Counted from the stretch's first letter, positions 50,024 through 58,034 are shown. The stretch: DNA of 64,000 nt from Streptomyces sp. NBC_01446 (GCF_026340095.1 NZ_JAPEPO010000001.1:5046001-5110000); one strand, 5' to 3'. Notes: generated by a model from the sequence alone, not told the origin. Made by a program: numbers and translations.

Positions 50024-50620
50024 ATGCGAAAAAGGATCTACGCGGCCCTGCTCGGCCTCACCACGGCGGGGGCCTTCGTGCTCTCGTCGGGCGGCGCGAG
50101 CAGCCACGGCTACACCGACCTCCCCATCAGCAGGCAGAAGCTCTGCGCCGACGGCACCGTCACCGGATGCGGCAACATCCAGTGGGAGCCGCAGAGCGTC
50201 GAGGGCCCCAAGGGCTTCCCGGCGGCCGGCCCCGCCGACGGCACGATCTGTTCCGCGAACCACGGAGAGTTCGGCGCGCTCAACGGCGCCAAGGCCCCCG
50301 ACGGCCCCGCCTGGCCGACGACCAAGGTCACCGCGGGTGCGAGCCAGACCTTCCGCTGGCAGTTCACCGCGCGGCACTCCACCACGGACTTCCGCTACTA
50401 CATCACCAAGAACGGCTGGGACGACAGCAAGCCGCTGACCAGGGCCGACCTGGACACCGCGCCGTTCCTCACCGTGCCGTTCAGCGGCCAGCCCCCGGCC
50501 ACCCTCTCGCACACCGGCACCCTGCCCTCCGGCAAGAGCGGCCACCACGTGATCCTCGCTGTGTGGACGATCGCGGACACGGCGAACGCGTTCTACGCGT
50601 GCTCGGACGTTCAGTTCTGA
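50024..50620 (+). CDS. AA10 lytic polysaccharide monooxygenase (chitin-active type)
   Basis: ATG 50024 with AGGAG; 198 residues, a stand-alone single-domain AA10. Signal peptide ends before His28 (GASS|HGYTDLP), which becomes the N-terminal copper-binding His; the second His is in FTARHSTTDFRYY (~120), and the axial Phe in NAFYACSDV. Two disulfides are likely (four Cys). Oxidatively cleaves crystalline chitin or cellulose outside the cell; the dre site upstream points to chitin. A 17-bp perfect hairpin follows the gene. Confidence 0.94.
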   Translation: MRKRIYAALLGLTTAGAFVLSSGGASSHGYTDLPISRQKLCADGTVTGCGNIQWEPQSVEGPKGFPAAGPADGTICSANHGEFGALNGAKAPDGPAWPTTKVTAGASQTFRWQFTARHSTTDFRYYITKNGWDDSKPLTRADLDTAPFLTVPFSGQPPATLSHTGTLPSGKSGHHVILAVWTIADTANAFYACSDVQF

Positions 50621-50655
50621 GCATGGCTTGAGGCTCACGGGGCCTTCGCGCGGGT

Positions 50656-50701
50656 ACGTTCCGTGCACGCCGTTCCGACCGGGGCGGCGTGCACGGAACG
50701 T
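50656..50701 (+). terminator. Very strong terminator after the LPMO gene
   Basis: Perfect 17-bp stem (50656-50672 with 50685-50701, core CCGTGCACG) around a 12-base loop, 36 bases past the stop. Confidence 0.85.
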
Positions 50702-50712
50702 GGTATCGGGGG

Positions 50713-51159
50713 ATGGCCATGCAGGTGTTGTTCTTGATCGTGCCCGTGCTCATCGCGTCGGTGGCGCTCTTCATGGCGGTGACGCTGACCCGCCGCTCGA
50801 TGCAGGTCAGAAGGGCCTGGGCGAGCGGTCTGACCGCAGAGGCCCGCTGTCTGCGCGCGTTCACCTCGACGAGGCGTGACAGCGACGGCCACCGGAGCAC
50901 CACACAGCACCACGTCTACGAGTTCACGGCCGGTGACGGACGCCCCGTCAGGTTCGAGGAGACCAACGGGCCCGCGACCACCGTGCAGGGCGATGTCGTG
51001 ACGGTGTACTACACCGCCGACCGCCCCGACCGTGCCACGGCGCACGCCCCGGCCCCGGTGCGGGCCGCAGCGGGCATGGTGTTCCTCCTGGGCTTCCTCG
51101 GTCTCGTCGTCGCCTTCTGCGTATTCTTCGTTGTCGCCGCCGCCGAGATGCCCTTCTGA
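50713..51159 (+). CDS. DUF3592 membrane protein, copy 1 of a tandem pair
   Basis: ATG 50713; 148 residues. Membrane helix at the N-terminus (VLFLIVPVLIASVALFMAV) and another at ~120-142, with an extracytoplasmic beta domain holding RAWASGLTAEARCLRAF, YEFTAGDGRPVRFEE and VVTVYYTADRPDRATA. Typical DUF3592; function unknown. Paralogue of the next gene, 12 bases downstream. Confidence 0.78.
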   Translation: MAMQVLFLIVPVLIASVALFMAVTLTRRSMQVRRAWASGLTAEARCLRAFTSTRRDSDGHRSTTQHHVYEFTAGDGRPVRFEETNGPATTVQGDVVTVYYTADRPDRATAHAPAPVRAAAGMVFLLGFLGLVVAFCVFFVVAAAEMPF

Positions 51160-51171
51160 CCCGAGGCCCCC

Positions 51172-51597
51172 ATGGATGCCGTCTTCCACATACTCTTCCC
51201 GGTCCTGATCCTCGTCCTGATCTGGGCCGGGTACGCGATCGTCCGCAGAAGCAACGAGCGGCAGGCCGCCTGGCGGAGCGGGCTGACCGCGCAGGCACGG
51301 GTCGTCCGGGCCTATGTGACGGTCCAGGTGGTCAACAACATCGCCCGCCGGATCCAGTGGCACGAGTACGACTTCACCACCGCCGACCGGCGAGCGATCC
51401 GGTTCAAGGAGTCCGGGGGTCCGCCGAGCCGGGCCGTCGGTGACGAGGCGGTCGTCCACTACACGGTCCAGTGGCCCGACAAGGCCACCGCGTCGGAGCC
51501 GAGTCCCGGCAAGGACGCCTTCGGCGTGATCTTCGGCCTCGGCGTCATCGTCGTGACCATCGGCATACTCATCAACGTCATGGTCCAGTACGGCTGA
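51172..51597 (+). CDS. DUF3592 membrane protein, copy 2 of a tandem pair
   Basis: 141 residues, same layout: N-terminal helix, RQAAWRSGLTAQARVVRAYV, YDFTTADRRAIRFKES, AVVHYTVQWPDKATASEPSPGKDAFG, C-terminal helix. About 40% alike copy 1 by eye and clearly a tandem duplication. Role unknown; the two could form a heteromer. Confidence 0.78.
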   Translation: MDAVFHILFPVLILVLIWAGYAIVRRSNERQAAWRSGLTAQARVVRAYVTVQVVNNIARRIQWHEYDFTTADRRAIRFKESGGPPSRAVGDEAVVHYTVQWPDKATASEPSPGKDAFGVIFGLGVIVVTIGILINVMVQYG

Positions 51598-51620
51598 TCC
51601 GCCGCCTGGGTCTCCACTTC

Positions 51621-51633
51621 TGACGGTACGTCA
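51621..51633. promoter_or_regulatory. TGACG-GTA-CGTCA palindrome before the acyl-CoA synthetase
   Basis: 13-bp perfect dyad (5-bp arms) 17 bases before the ATG, followed by the AT-rich CAATTAT. The position would block transcription or initiation, as TetR-type repressors of acyl-CoA genes do. No TetR gene is visible nearby. Confidence 0.45.
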
Positions 51634-51649
51634 ATTATGGTGCGCGGTC

Positions 51650-53317
51650 ATGGGTCCCATGAGGCGTACCGTCGCGGAACTCGTACAGGAGCGATGGGGC
51701 GACCACCGCCCCGGACTGTGGTGCGAGGGCCAGGTCCTCAGCCATCACGAGGTGGCCGCGGGCGCCGCCGCCCGGGCCGCGCTCCTCGCCGACCTGCTGC
51801 CCCGGGGAGCCGATCCGCACCTCGGCGTACTCCTCGACAACACCCCGGAGTTCCCGCTCTGGCTGAGCGCCGCGGCCCTCGCGGGCGCCGCCGTCGCCGG
51901 CGTCAACCCCACCCGGCGCGGCCCCGAACTCGCCCGCGACATCCTGCACACCGACTGCCGCGTCCTCGTCACCGAACGCGCCCATCTGCCGTTGCTCGAC
52001 GGTCTCCGACTCCCGGGCGTACGCATCCTGGTGACGGACTCCGACGCGTACGCCGAACTGCTCGCGCCGTACGAGGGAGCCAAGCCCGATCCGGTCCGCG
52101 CCACCCCCGACACCCGCATGCTGCTGTACTTCACCTCCGGCTCCACGGGTGCGCCCAAGGCCGCGATCTGCACACAGGGGCGCCTGGCGGCCGCCGGGCA
52201 GTCCCTCGTCGGCCAGTTCGGGGTGCGCCGCGACGACGTCCACTACATCTGCATGCCGCTCTTCCACGGCAACGCGGTGATCGCCGACTGGGCGCCGGCC
52301 GTCGCGGCGGGCGCGGGCGTGGCGTTGCGACGCCGGTTCTCGGCGTCGCGCTTCCTGGACGACGTACGGACGTACGGAGCCACGTACTTCACGTATGTAG
52401 GGCGGGCCGTGCAGTACATCCTGGCCACCGACGAGCGGCCTGACGACCGGGACAACCCGCTGCGGGTCGGCTTCGGCACGGAGGCGGGGGCGGTGGACGC
52501 GGCGCGGTTCGCCGAGCGGTTCGGGGTGCGGCTCGTCGAGGGATACGGGTCCTCCGAGGGCGGCGCCGCCATCCAGCGCTCGGCGGGGACGCCGGCCGGG
52601 GCGATAGGCCGGGCGACGCCCGGGGACGACCTGGCCGTCGTCGACGCGGCCACCCGGCGGGAGTGCCCGCCCGCGGACTTCGACGCGGACGGGCGGCTCC
52701 TCAACGGGGCTTCCGCGATAGGGGAGTTGGTCAACCGGGGGCGTACGCCCTTCGAGGGGTACTGGCGCAACGAGGACGCGTACGGACAGCGGGTGCGGGA
52801 CGGCTGGTACTGGACGGGGGACCTCTTCTACCGCGATCGCGAGGGGTTCCTGTACTTCGCGGGCCGCACCGACGACCGGCTGCGGGTCGACAGCGAGAAC
52901 CTGGCGCCCGCGATGATCGAGAACATCCTCGCCCGGTACGAACGCGCCGCCGCCGTCGCCGTGTACGGAGTGCCGGACCCGGTGGCCGGCGACCAGGTGA
53001 TGGCGACGCTCGCCCTGCGCGTGACGGACCCGGCCGGCCCCTTCGACCCGCTCGCCTTCGCCGAGTTCCTGATGTCCCAGGCCGACTTGGGGACGAAGAT
53101 GGCGCCGCGCTTCGTCCGGGTCGTGGAGCGGATGCCCGTCACCGCGACGAACAAGGTGCACCGGGTGGGGCTGCGCCGCGAGGGGTTCCGGTGCGCCGAC
53201 CCCGTGTGGTGGCGGCCACCGGGGGAGAGCGGCTACCGGCGCCTCACCGATGCCGACGTCGTGGCGCTCACGGAGGAGTACGCGGCACAAGGGCGGTCGG
53301 AACTGCTGGACCGGTGA
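51650..53317 (+). CDS. AMP-forming acyl-CoA synthetase
   Basis: 555 residues; ATG 51650 or 51659. Adenylate-forming motifs: A3 LLYFTSGSTGAPKAA (~160-174), the N-motif-like VGFGTEAGAV and VEGYGSSEGG (A5), WYWTGDLFYRDREGFLYFAGRTDDRLRVDSENLAP (A7-A8), and the final catalytic Lys in TATNKVHRVGLR. Activates a fatty or carboxylic acid to its CoA thioester. Pattern is closest to long/medium-chain FadD-like enzymes. Palindrome at 51621 upstream. Unrelated SDR gene converges from the right. Confidence 0.9.
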   Translation: MGPMRRTVAELVQERWGDHRPGLWCEGQVLSHHEVAAGAAARAALLADLLPRGADPHLGVLLDNTPEFPLWLSAAALAGAAVAGVNPTRRGPELARDILHTDCRVLVTERAHLPLLDGLRLPGVRILVTDSDAYAELLAPYEGAKPDPVRATPDTRMLLYFTSGSTGAPKAAICTQGRLAAAGQSLVGQFGVRRDDVHYICMPLFHGNAVIADWAPAVAAGAGVALRRRFSASRFLDDVRTYGATYFTYVGRAVQYILATDERPDDRDNPLRVGFGTEAGAVDAARFAERFGVRLVEGYGSSEGGAAIQRSAGTPAGAIGRATPGDDLAVVDAATRRECPPADFDADGRLLNGASAIGELVNRGRTPFEGYWRNEDAYGQRVRDGWYWTGDLFYRDREGFLYFAGRTDDRLRVDSENLAPAMIENILARYERAAAVAVYGVPDPVAGDQVMATLALRVTDPAGPFDPLAFAEFLMSQADLGTKMAPRFVRVVERMPVTATNKVHRVGLRREGFRCADPVWWRPPGESGYRRLTDADVVALTEEYAAQGRSELLDR

Positions 53318-53340
53318 GCCGGACGTGCCCGTGGTGCCGG

Positions 53341-54177
53341 TCAGGCGAAGGCCGCCGCGTTGCGGGCCGCCCACTGGGCGAACGTGCCGGGCTCGCGGCC
53401 GAGCAGGGTCCGCACGTCCGGGCTCACCCGCTGCTCGGCGGGGTGCGGCGAACCGAGGATGTCGAGCGTGCCGTCCACGACCGGTTCCGGCATGAACCGC
53501 GTCATGAAGGCGCGGGCCTCCGCGCGGCTCAGTTCGGTGAACCGCACCTCGGCGCCGATCGCCTCGCCGAGTGCCGCGGCCTGTTCGCGCGGCGCGACCG
53601 TGGCCGGTCCCGTCAGCTCGTAGGCCAGGCCCGCGTGACCGTCCTCGCGCAGCACGACGGCTGCCGCCGCGGCGATGTCCGCCGGGTCGATCACCGGCAG
53701 CGCCACATCGGCGAACGGGGCGGCGACGGTGCGGTGGGCGCGTACGGAGTCGGCCCAGGCGAAGGCGTTCGAGGCGAAGCCGCCGGGACGCAGCAGCGTC
53801 CAGTCCAGGCCCGACTGGCGTACGGCCTCCTCGAACGCGTGCAGCCTGACGTGCGAGACGGCGTCGGGCCGCGTCACCGCCCCCTGGGAGGAGAGCAGTA
53901 CCACCCGGCGCACGCCGGCCGCCTTCGCCGCGTCGAGCACGGCGGCCGGCGGCTCCCCGGCCTGATGCAGCTCCGCGCCGATCAGCAGGAACAGCGCGTC
54001 GGCCCCCTCCAGCGCGGGCCGCAGACTCTCCGCGTCGCCGACGTCCGCCTGGACGTGGCGTACGGGCAGGTCGGGCGCGGGGCGGCGCGATACGGCGGTG
54101 ACCTGCTCGCCCGCGGCGTTCAGGGCGGTGACGAGCGGACGGCCGACGTTCCCGGTGGCACCCGTGACAACGATCAT
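53341..54177 (-). CDS. NmrA-like NAD(P)-binding reductase
   Basis: ATG 54177 with AAGGGAG; 278 residues. Rossmann motif MIVVTGATGNVGRPLV at the very N-terminus, ALFLLIGAE, RRVVLLSSQGAVTR and LLRPGGFASNAFAW follow the NmrA/QOR2-like extended SDR pattern; the catalytic YxxxK is absent, as usual in that group. Probably a quinone or NADPH sensor/reductase. Divergent from an HxlR regulator, which commonly controls such redox genes. Confidence 0.85.
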   Translation of the reverse strand: MIVVTGATGNVGRPLVTALNAAGEQVTAVSRRPAPDLPVRHVQADVGDAESLRPALEGADALFLLIGAELHQAGEPPAAVLDAAKAAGVRRVVLLSSQGAVTRPDAVSHVRLHAFEEAVRQSGLDWTLLRPGGFASNAFAWADSVRAHRTVAAPFADVALPVIDPADIAAAAAVVLREDGHAGLAYELTGPATVAPREQAAALGEAIGAEVRFTELSRAEARAFMTRFMPEPVVDGTLDILGSPHPAEQRVSPDVRTLLGREPGTFAQWAARNAAAFA

Positions 54178-54248
54178 CTTCAACTCCCTTGTCCTGCGGG
54201 GACCTTGAGGCCCCGCCCGGTTCTCGAAAGCTAGCATCCTGAGTAAAG

Positions 54249-54258
54249 TAGGTACCTA
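54249..54258. promoter_or_regulatory. TAGGTACCTA palindrome in the SDR/HxlR promoter
   Basis: Perfect 10-bp palindrome centred in the 109-base divergent gap, 28 bases before the HxlR ATG. HxlR repressors bind such GTA-rich dyads; a good candidate operator for both genes. Confidence 0.55.
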
Positions 54259-54286
54259 GAGGAAAGTGACTTCCCGGGAGGGCTGT

Positions 54287-54718
54287 ATGAGCGGCAGTAC
54301 GCGGTGGCAGGGGGGCGGGCCCGAGCAGGCCTGCCCGATCTCGCCGGTCCTCGACATCGTCTTCAGCCGCTGGACCACGCCGATCCTGTGGGCGCTCAAC
54401 GAGTACGGCACCCAGCGCTTCGTGCAGCTCCAGCGCGCCATCGGCACCATCACCCCGAAGGTGCTCACACAGCGCCTGCGGCAGATGGAGCGCGACGGAC
54501 TCGTCGTGCGCACGTACTACCCGGAGGTGCCGCCCCGGGTCGAGTACGAGATCAGCGACCTGGGTCGCAGCCTCGCACCGCTGTTCGCGACACTCGCCGA
54601 GTGGTCGTCCGGGCACCTTCCCCTGGTCGAGGAGGCCCGGCAGAGGTTCGACGCGGGGGAGTCGACGGGGCCTTCTCCGGTCACGGGGCCTTCTCCGGTC
54701 AGGGGTCGACTCCGGTGA
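54287..54718 (+). CDS. HxlR-family regulator
   Basis: ATG 54287 with GGGAGGG; 143 residues. CPISPVLDIVFSRWTTPILWALNEYGTQRFVQLQRAIGTITPKVLTQRLRQMERDGLVVRTYYPEVPPRVEYEISDLGRSL is the HxlR winged helix (coded about 54335-54580), with one Cys (~16) at the place of redox sensing in many members. The C-terminus ends in TGPSPVTGPSPV, coded by an 18-bp tandem repeat. Likely controls the divergent SDR gene. Confidence 0.9.
   Translation: MSGSTRWQGGGPEQACPISPVLDIVFSRWTTPILWALNEYGTQRFVQLQRAIGTITPKVLTQRLRQMERDGLVVRTYYPEVPPRVEYEISDLGRSLAPLFATLAEWSSGHLPLVEEARQRFDAGESTGPSPVTGPSPVRGRLR
54665..54700 (+). repeat. 18-bp perfect tandem duplication at the HxlR 3' end
   Basis: Units 54665-54682 and 54683-54700 are identical (core GGGGCCTTCTCCGGTC), each coding TGPSPV, and decayed copies run on to about 54725. 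The array bridges the HxlR stop and the histidine kinase start. Confidence 0.9.
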
Positions 54719-54785
54719 CGGGGCCGTCCCATGCTGCGGGGTCGTCCCCGGCTGCCGGGCGGTCTCCAGCCGCCGGCCCCGCCCG

Positions 54786-56051
54786 ATGACCTCCCTCGCC
54801 GCCTCCCTGCGTGACCCCTCCTACCTGCGCGGCAGCGCCCCGTGGCGCGCCGCCGGGTATCTGGCGGGAGGGGTGCTCGTGGGGGCGCCGCTCCTGGTCA
54901 CCTTCGTGACGCTCGGCGTCGCGGGCGCCGTGCTCTCCCTCGTCCTCGTGGGGCTGCCGCTGCTCGCCCTGCTCGCACTCGCCGGGGTCCCGGTCGGGGC
55001 GCTGGAGCGACGGCGGCTGCGGCCCGTGACCGGGCAGGCGGCGCCCAGCCCGCACCGCACACCGGCCGACCCCGGCGCCACGGCCTGGCTGCGGCTGCGC
55101 CTCGGTGAGCAGGCCACCTGGCGCGAACTCGCTTACGCCGCACTCCTCGCGCTCGTCCTGTGGCCGCTCGACCTGCTGGTCCTGGCCTGCACGGTCGGCC
55201 TGGCCGGGGTGGTGGCGGCGGCGCCGCTCCAGCTCGCGAGCGCCGGGCACGACACCCGGGTCGTGAAGCTCTGGCTCATCGACTCGTACGGGCAGGCCGC
55301 CCTGTGCACCGTCGCCGGGCTCGCCCTGCTCGCGGTGCTCCTCTATCCGCTCGGCGCCTACGCCGCGGCCCGGGGCGCGCTCGCCCGGCTGCTGCTCGCG
55401 CCCCGCGAGACGGAGGAGGAGGCGCGGCTCGCGGAGGTCACCAGGTCGCGGGCGCGCCTGGTCGCCGCGTTCGAGGCCGAGCGGCGCCGCATCGAGCGCG
55501 ACCTGCACGACGGTGCCCAACAGCGCCTGGTCGCCCTCACGATGAGCCTCGGACTCGCCCGCCTCGACGCCCCCGCGACGGGACCGCTCGCCGAACGCAT
55601 CGCCGCCGCGCACGACGAGGCCGGCCAAGTCCTCGTGGAGCTGAGGGAGTTGATCCACGGAATCCACCCCCAGGTCCTCGCCGACTACGGGCTCGCGGCC
55701 GCTCTCGACGACGCCGCCGACCGCTCGGCCGTCCCCGTCGATACCCGTATCGACCTGCCCCGGCTGCCCGGGCCCGTCGAGTCCGCCGCCTACTTCGCGG
55801 TGTGCGAGGCCCTCGCCAACACCGCCAAGCACAGCGGCGCCACCCGCGCCCGGCTCACCGCACGCCATGAGCGGGGCCGCCTCGTCATCGACGTACGCGA
55901 CGACGGGGGCGGGGGCGCCGACCCCGCGCGCGGCAGCGGGCTCACCGGACTCGCCGACCGGCTCGCCGTCCTCGATGGCACACTGACGATCATCAGCCCG
56001 GCCGGCGGGCCGACCGCACTGTCCCTGGAGATTCCGTGTCCAGCGCTCTGA
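54786..56051 (+). CDS. Sensor histidine kinase (NarL/DesK-type)
   Basis: 421 residues. Four or more membrane helices in the first ~190 residues (AGYLAGGVLVGAPLLVTFVTL; LALVLWPLDLLVLACTVGLAG; ALCTVAGLALLAVLLYPLG). HisKA_3 at ~225-290 with the phospho-acceptor His in ERDLHDGAQQRLVAL; HATPase with ANTAKHSGATRARL (N box) and DDGGGGADPARGSGLTGLADRLAVLDG (G boxes). Autophosphorylates on an unknown membrane or cell-wall cue and passes phosphate to the response regulator whose gene overlaps by 16 bases. Confidence 0.92.
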   Translation: MTSLAASLRDPSYLRGSAPWRAAGYLAGGVLVGAPLLVTFVTLGVAGAVLSLVLVGLPLLALLALAGVPVGALERRRLRPVTGQAAPSPHRTPADPGATAWLRLRLGEQATWRELAYAALLALVLWPLDLLVLACTVGLAGVVAAAPLQLASAGHDTRVVKLWLIDSYGQAALCTVAGLALLAVLLYPLGAYAAARGALARLLLAPRETEEEARLAEVTRSRARLVAAFEAERRRIERDLHDGAQQRLVALTMSLGLARLDAPATGPLAERIAAAHDEAGQVLVELRELIHGIHPQVLADYGLAAALDDAADRSAVPVDTRIDLPRLPGPVESAAYFAVCEALANTAKHSGATRARLTARHERGRLVIDVRDDGGGGADPARGSGLTGLADRLAVLDGTLTIISPAGGPTALSLEIPCPAL

Positions 56052-56695
56052 GAGTGGTCCTCGCCGAGGACGCGGTGCTGCTGCGCGAGGGCCTCGTGGG
56101 CCTGCTCGCCCGGTTCGGGCACGCGGTGGTCGCCGCGGTCGGTGACGCGGACGCGCTACGTGCCGCCGTCGCCGAGCACACGCCGGACCTCGTCCTCACC
56201 GACGTACGGATGCCGCCCGGCTTCCAGGACGAGGGCCTGCGCGCCGCGCTCGCCCTGCGCGCCGATCGCCCCGGCCTGCCGGTCCTGGTCCTCAGCCAGT
56301 ACGTGCAGCGCTCGTACGCGGCCGAGCTCCTCGACACGGGCGACGGCACCGGCGTCGGCTATCTGCTCAAGGACCGCGTCGGGCAGGTCGAGCAGTTCGT
56401 CGAGGCGGTGGAACGGGTTGCCTCCGGCGGCACGGTCGTCGACCCCGAAGTGGTACGCCAGCTGCTGCGCCGCCGCCGCGACCCCCTGGAGCGCCTCACC
56501 CCGCGCGAGCGCGAGGTGCTCGCCCTGGTCGCCGAGGGCAGGTCGAACGGCGCGATCGCCCGGGACCTGGTGGTGAGCGAGGCCGCGGTCGGCAAGCACA
56601 TCGGCAACATCCTGGGAAAACTGGACCTGCCCCCGGCCGACGACGCGGACACCCATCGAAGGGTGCTGGCGGTGCTGGCCTACCTGCGGGCTTGA
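56036..56695 (+). CDS. LuxR/NarL-family response regulator
   Basis: 219 residues from GTG 56036, inside the kinase gene. Receiver: acidic pair LAEDAVLL, phospho-Asp in LVLTDVRMPPG (~54), VLVLSQYVQRSYA, LLKDRVGQVEQF. Output HTH: LTPREREVLALVAEGRSNGAIARDLVVSEAAVGKHIGNILGKL. Cognate partner of the histidine kinase; target genes are not evident in this window. Confidence 0.93.
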   Translation: MSSALRVVLAEDAVLLREGLVGLLARFGHAVVAAVGDADALRAAVAEHTPDLVLTDVRMPPGFQDEGLRAALALRADRPGLPVLVLSQYVQRSYAAELLDTGDGTGVGYLLKDRVGQVEQFVEAVERVASGGTVVDPEVVRQLLRRRRDPLERLTPREREVLALVAEGRSNGAIARDLVVSEAAVGKHIGNILGKLDLPPADDADTHRRVLAVLAYLRA

Positions 56696-56750
56696 TGCGC
56701 GAGCGACCGCAAGCGAAAGGCTCCGGCCTCCGCGAGGGCCTGCCCATAGC

Positions 56751-56780
56751 GAAGGCCCCCCACTCTCGTGGAGGGCCTTC
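56751..56780 (-). terminator. Terminator copy beside the truncated tRNA
   Basis: Same GAAGGCCC ... GGGCCTTC hairpin as at 46251-46280, identical through the loop. It now follows only a tRNA fragment on the minus strand and the response regulator gene on the plus strand. Confidence 0.85.
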
Positions 56781-56790
56781 ACCGTGTCTG

Positions 56791-56826
56791 TGCGCCGCCA
56801 GGGACTCGAACCCCGGACCCGCTGAT
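56791..56826 (-). pseudogene. Truncated tRNA-Lys fragment (3' half)
   Basis: 36 bases identical to the last 36 of tRNA-Lys(CTT), breaking off inside the anticodon arm (GCTGAT, then unrelated sequence). The 3' flank and terminator are also copied, and match the 46-kb locus better than the neighbouring full copy. It lies 117 bases from the intact tRNA at 56944 in the same orientation, the geometry left by a site-specific integration into a tRNA 3' end or by a partial tandem duplication. Confidence 0.85.
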
Positions 56827-56903
56827 GCTGTGTCTTTCCGGGGGACGACCCCCGGCCCCCCAGCCGCCTTCGCTGCGTCGGGGCGGGCCGCCCGCCAATA
56901 AGC

Positions 56904-56933
56904 GAAGGCCCCCCACTCGCGTGGAGGGCCTTC
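56904..56933 (-). terminator. Terminator of the second tRNA-Lys gene
   Basis: GAAGGCCC ... GGGCCTTC hairpin with CGC in the loop region where the other two copies have TCTC-side CTC; 10 bases beyond the tRNA 3' end. Confidence 0.85.
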
Positions 56934-56943
56934 GCCGTGTCTG

Positions 56944-57017
56944 TGCGCCGCCAGGGACTCGAACCCCGGACCCGCTGATTAAGAGTCAGCTGCTCTAACC
57001 AACTGAGCTAGCGGCGC
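56944..57017 (-). tRNA. tRNA-Lys (CTT), second copy
   Basis: 74 bases identical to the tRNA at 46290-46363, with the same closed cloverleaf and CTT anticodon. Same strand, 10.6 kb apart. A truncated third copy lies just beyond its 3' end. Confidence 0.97.
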
Positions 57018-57078
57018 CTGCTGACTCGAAAATAATACCTGGTCCTGAGGGGTGCTTCGCACACCCCTGGCGTGGGTC

Positions 57079-57837
57079 CTAGATCGCCAGGGAGAGCAGC
57101 AACGGAGCCGCACCGCGGTTGAGCGTGTCCGCCGCGTGGTGCAGGCGGTGGGCGTGCTCCAGGGGGAGCGAGAGGGCGAGGCAGCCGACCGAGGAGCCTG
57201 CCGTGATCGGGACGGCGGCGCATACCGTGCCCACCGCGTACTCCTGGAGGTCGAGGACCGGCACCGTCGCGGGCTGGGCGTCGAGCTTGGAGAGCAGGAC
57301 GCGCTCGTTCGTGATCGTGCGCGAGGTGAGGCGGGCCATCTTGTGGCGGGAGAGGTGGTCGCGCCGCCCGTTGAGGTCGAGCTGGCCGAGGAGGCTCTTG
57401 CCGATCGCGCTGGCGTGCGCCGCGGAGCGGAAGTCCACCCACTCGTTGACCGCGGGGGTCGTGGGGCCCTGGGCGAACTGGGTGATGCGGATCTCGCCGT
57501 CCACGTACCGGCTGAGATAGACCGCCGCGCCCACCGTCTCGCGCAGCCGGTCGAGGGTGCGCTGGAGGCTCGTGGTGAGCGCGTCCTCGCGGCCCTGCGC
57601 CGAGCCGAGGCCGGTCAGCGTCTCGCCCGTGACGTACGCGCCGTCGGAGGTCTGCTCCACGTACCCCTCGCGGCGCAGCATGCGCAGCAGTGGGGCGAGT
57701 CGGTCGGCGGGCAGCCCTGTCTCGTTGCCGAGCTCGGTGCCGGTGACGCCGACGCCGCGTCGTGCGACGGTTTCGAGCACACGAAGGGCGTGCTGCACCG
57801 AGTGGTGCTGCGCGATCGACTCGTGTTTCAGCGCCAC
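57079..57837 (-). CDS. IclR-family regulator
   Basis: GTG 57837 with GGGGGA five bases upstream (a TTG 15 bases earlier is weaker); 252 residues. Winged helix: HSVQHALRVLETVARRGVGVTGTELGNETGLPADRLAPLLRMLRREGYVEQ. IclR ligand domain: DRLRETVGAAVYLSRYVDGEIRI, FRSAAHASAIGKSLLGQL, and VGTVCAAVPITAGSSVGCLALSLP. Lies downstream of the ehu-type importer on the same strand across a 197-base gap holding two dyads, so it probably regulates that operon. Confidence 0.88.
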   Translation of the reverse strand: MALKHESIAQHHSVQHALRVLETVARRGVGVTGTELGNETGLPADRLAPLLRMLRREGYVEQTSDGAYVTGETLTGLGSAQGREDALTTSLQRTLDRLRETVGAAVYLSRYVDGEIRITQFAQGPTTPAVNEWVDFRSAAHASAIGKSLLGQLDLNGRRDHLSRHKMARLTSRTITNERVLLSKLDAQPATVPVLDLQEYAVGTVCAAVPITAGSSVGCLALSLPLEHAHRLHHAADTLNRGAAPLLLSLAI

Positions 57838-57928
57838 GGCATCCCCCTGCAAGGACCGGTTCCGGACAGCTGGCCTCGCTCCACGATAGCCGTCAAGGGG
57901 CCTTTGTGGGGCGCCTGTTGGCGACTTT

Positions 57929-57980
57929 GGTGGCGCGCTCCGGGCCTGTCAGCAGGAACGCGCCACCCTGGCATATGCCA
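57929..57980. promoter_or_regulatory. Two dyads upstream of the IclR gene
   Basis: GGTGGCGCG (57929-57937) / CGCGCCACC (57959-57967) is a 9-bp inverted pair with a 21-base spacer, followed at once by the perfect 12-bp palindrome TGGCATATGCCA (57969-57980). They lie between ehuA and the IclR start and could be the IclR operator and/or an ehuA terminator. Confidence 0.5.
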
Positions 57981-58034
57981 AAGTCATGCCCCAGGTTCGG
58001 GGCCTCGATACTTACCGGCCCTCACCGATCGTGG

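Noticed and set aside
51635..54616. Very long minus-strand open frame (about 990 codons) across the acyl-CoA synthetase and SDR genes
   Set aside because: Antisense to clear genes; long antisense frames are expected at this GC and it has no recognisable domain.
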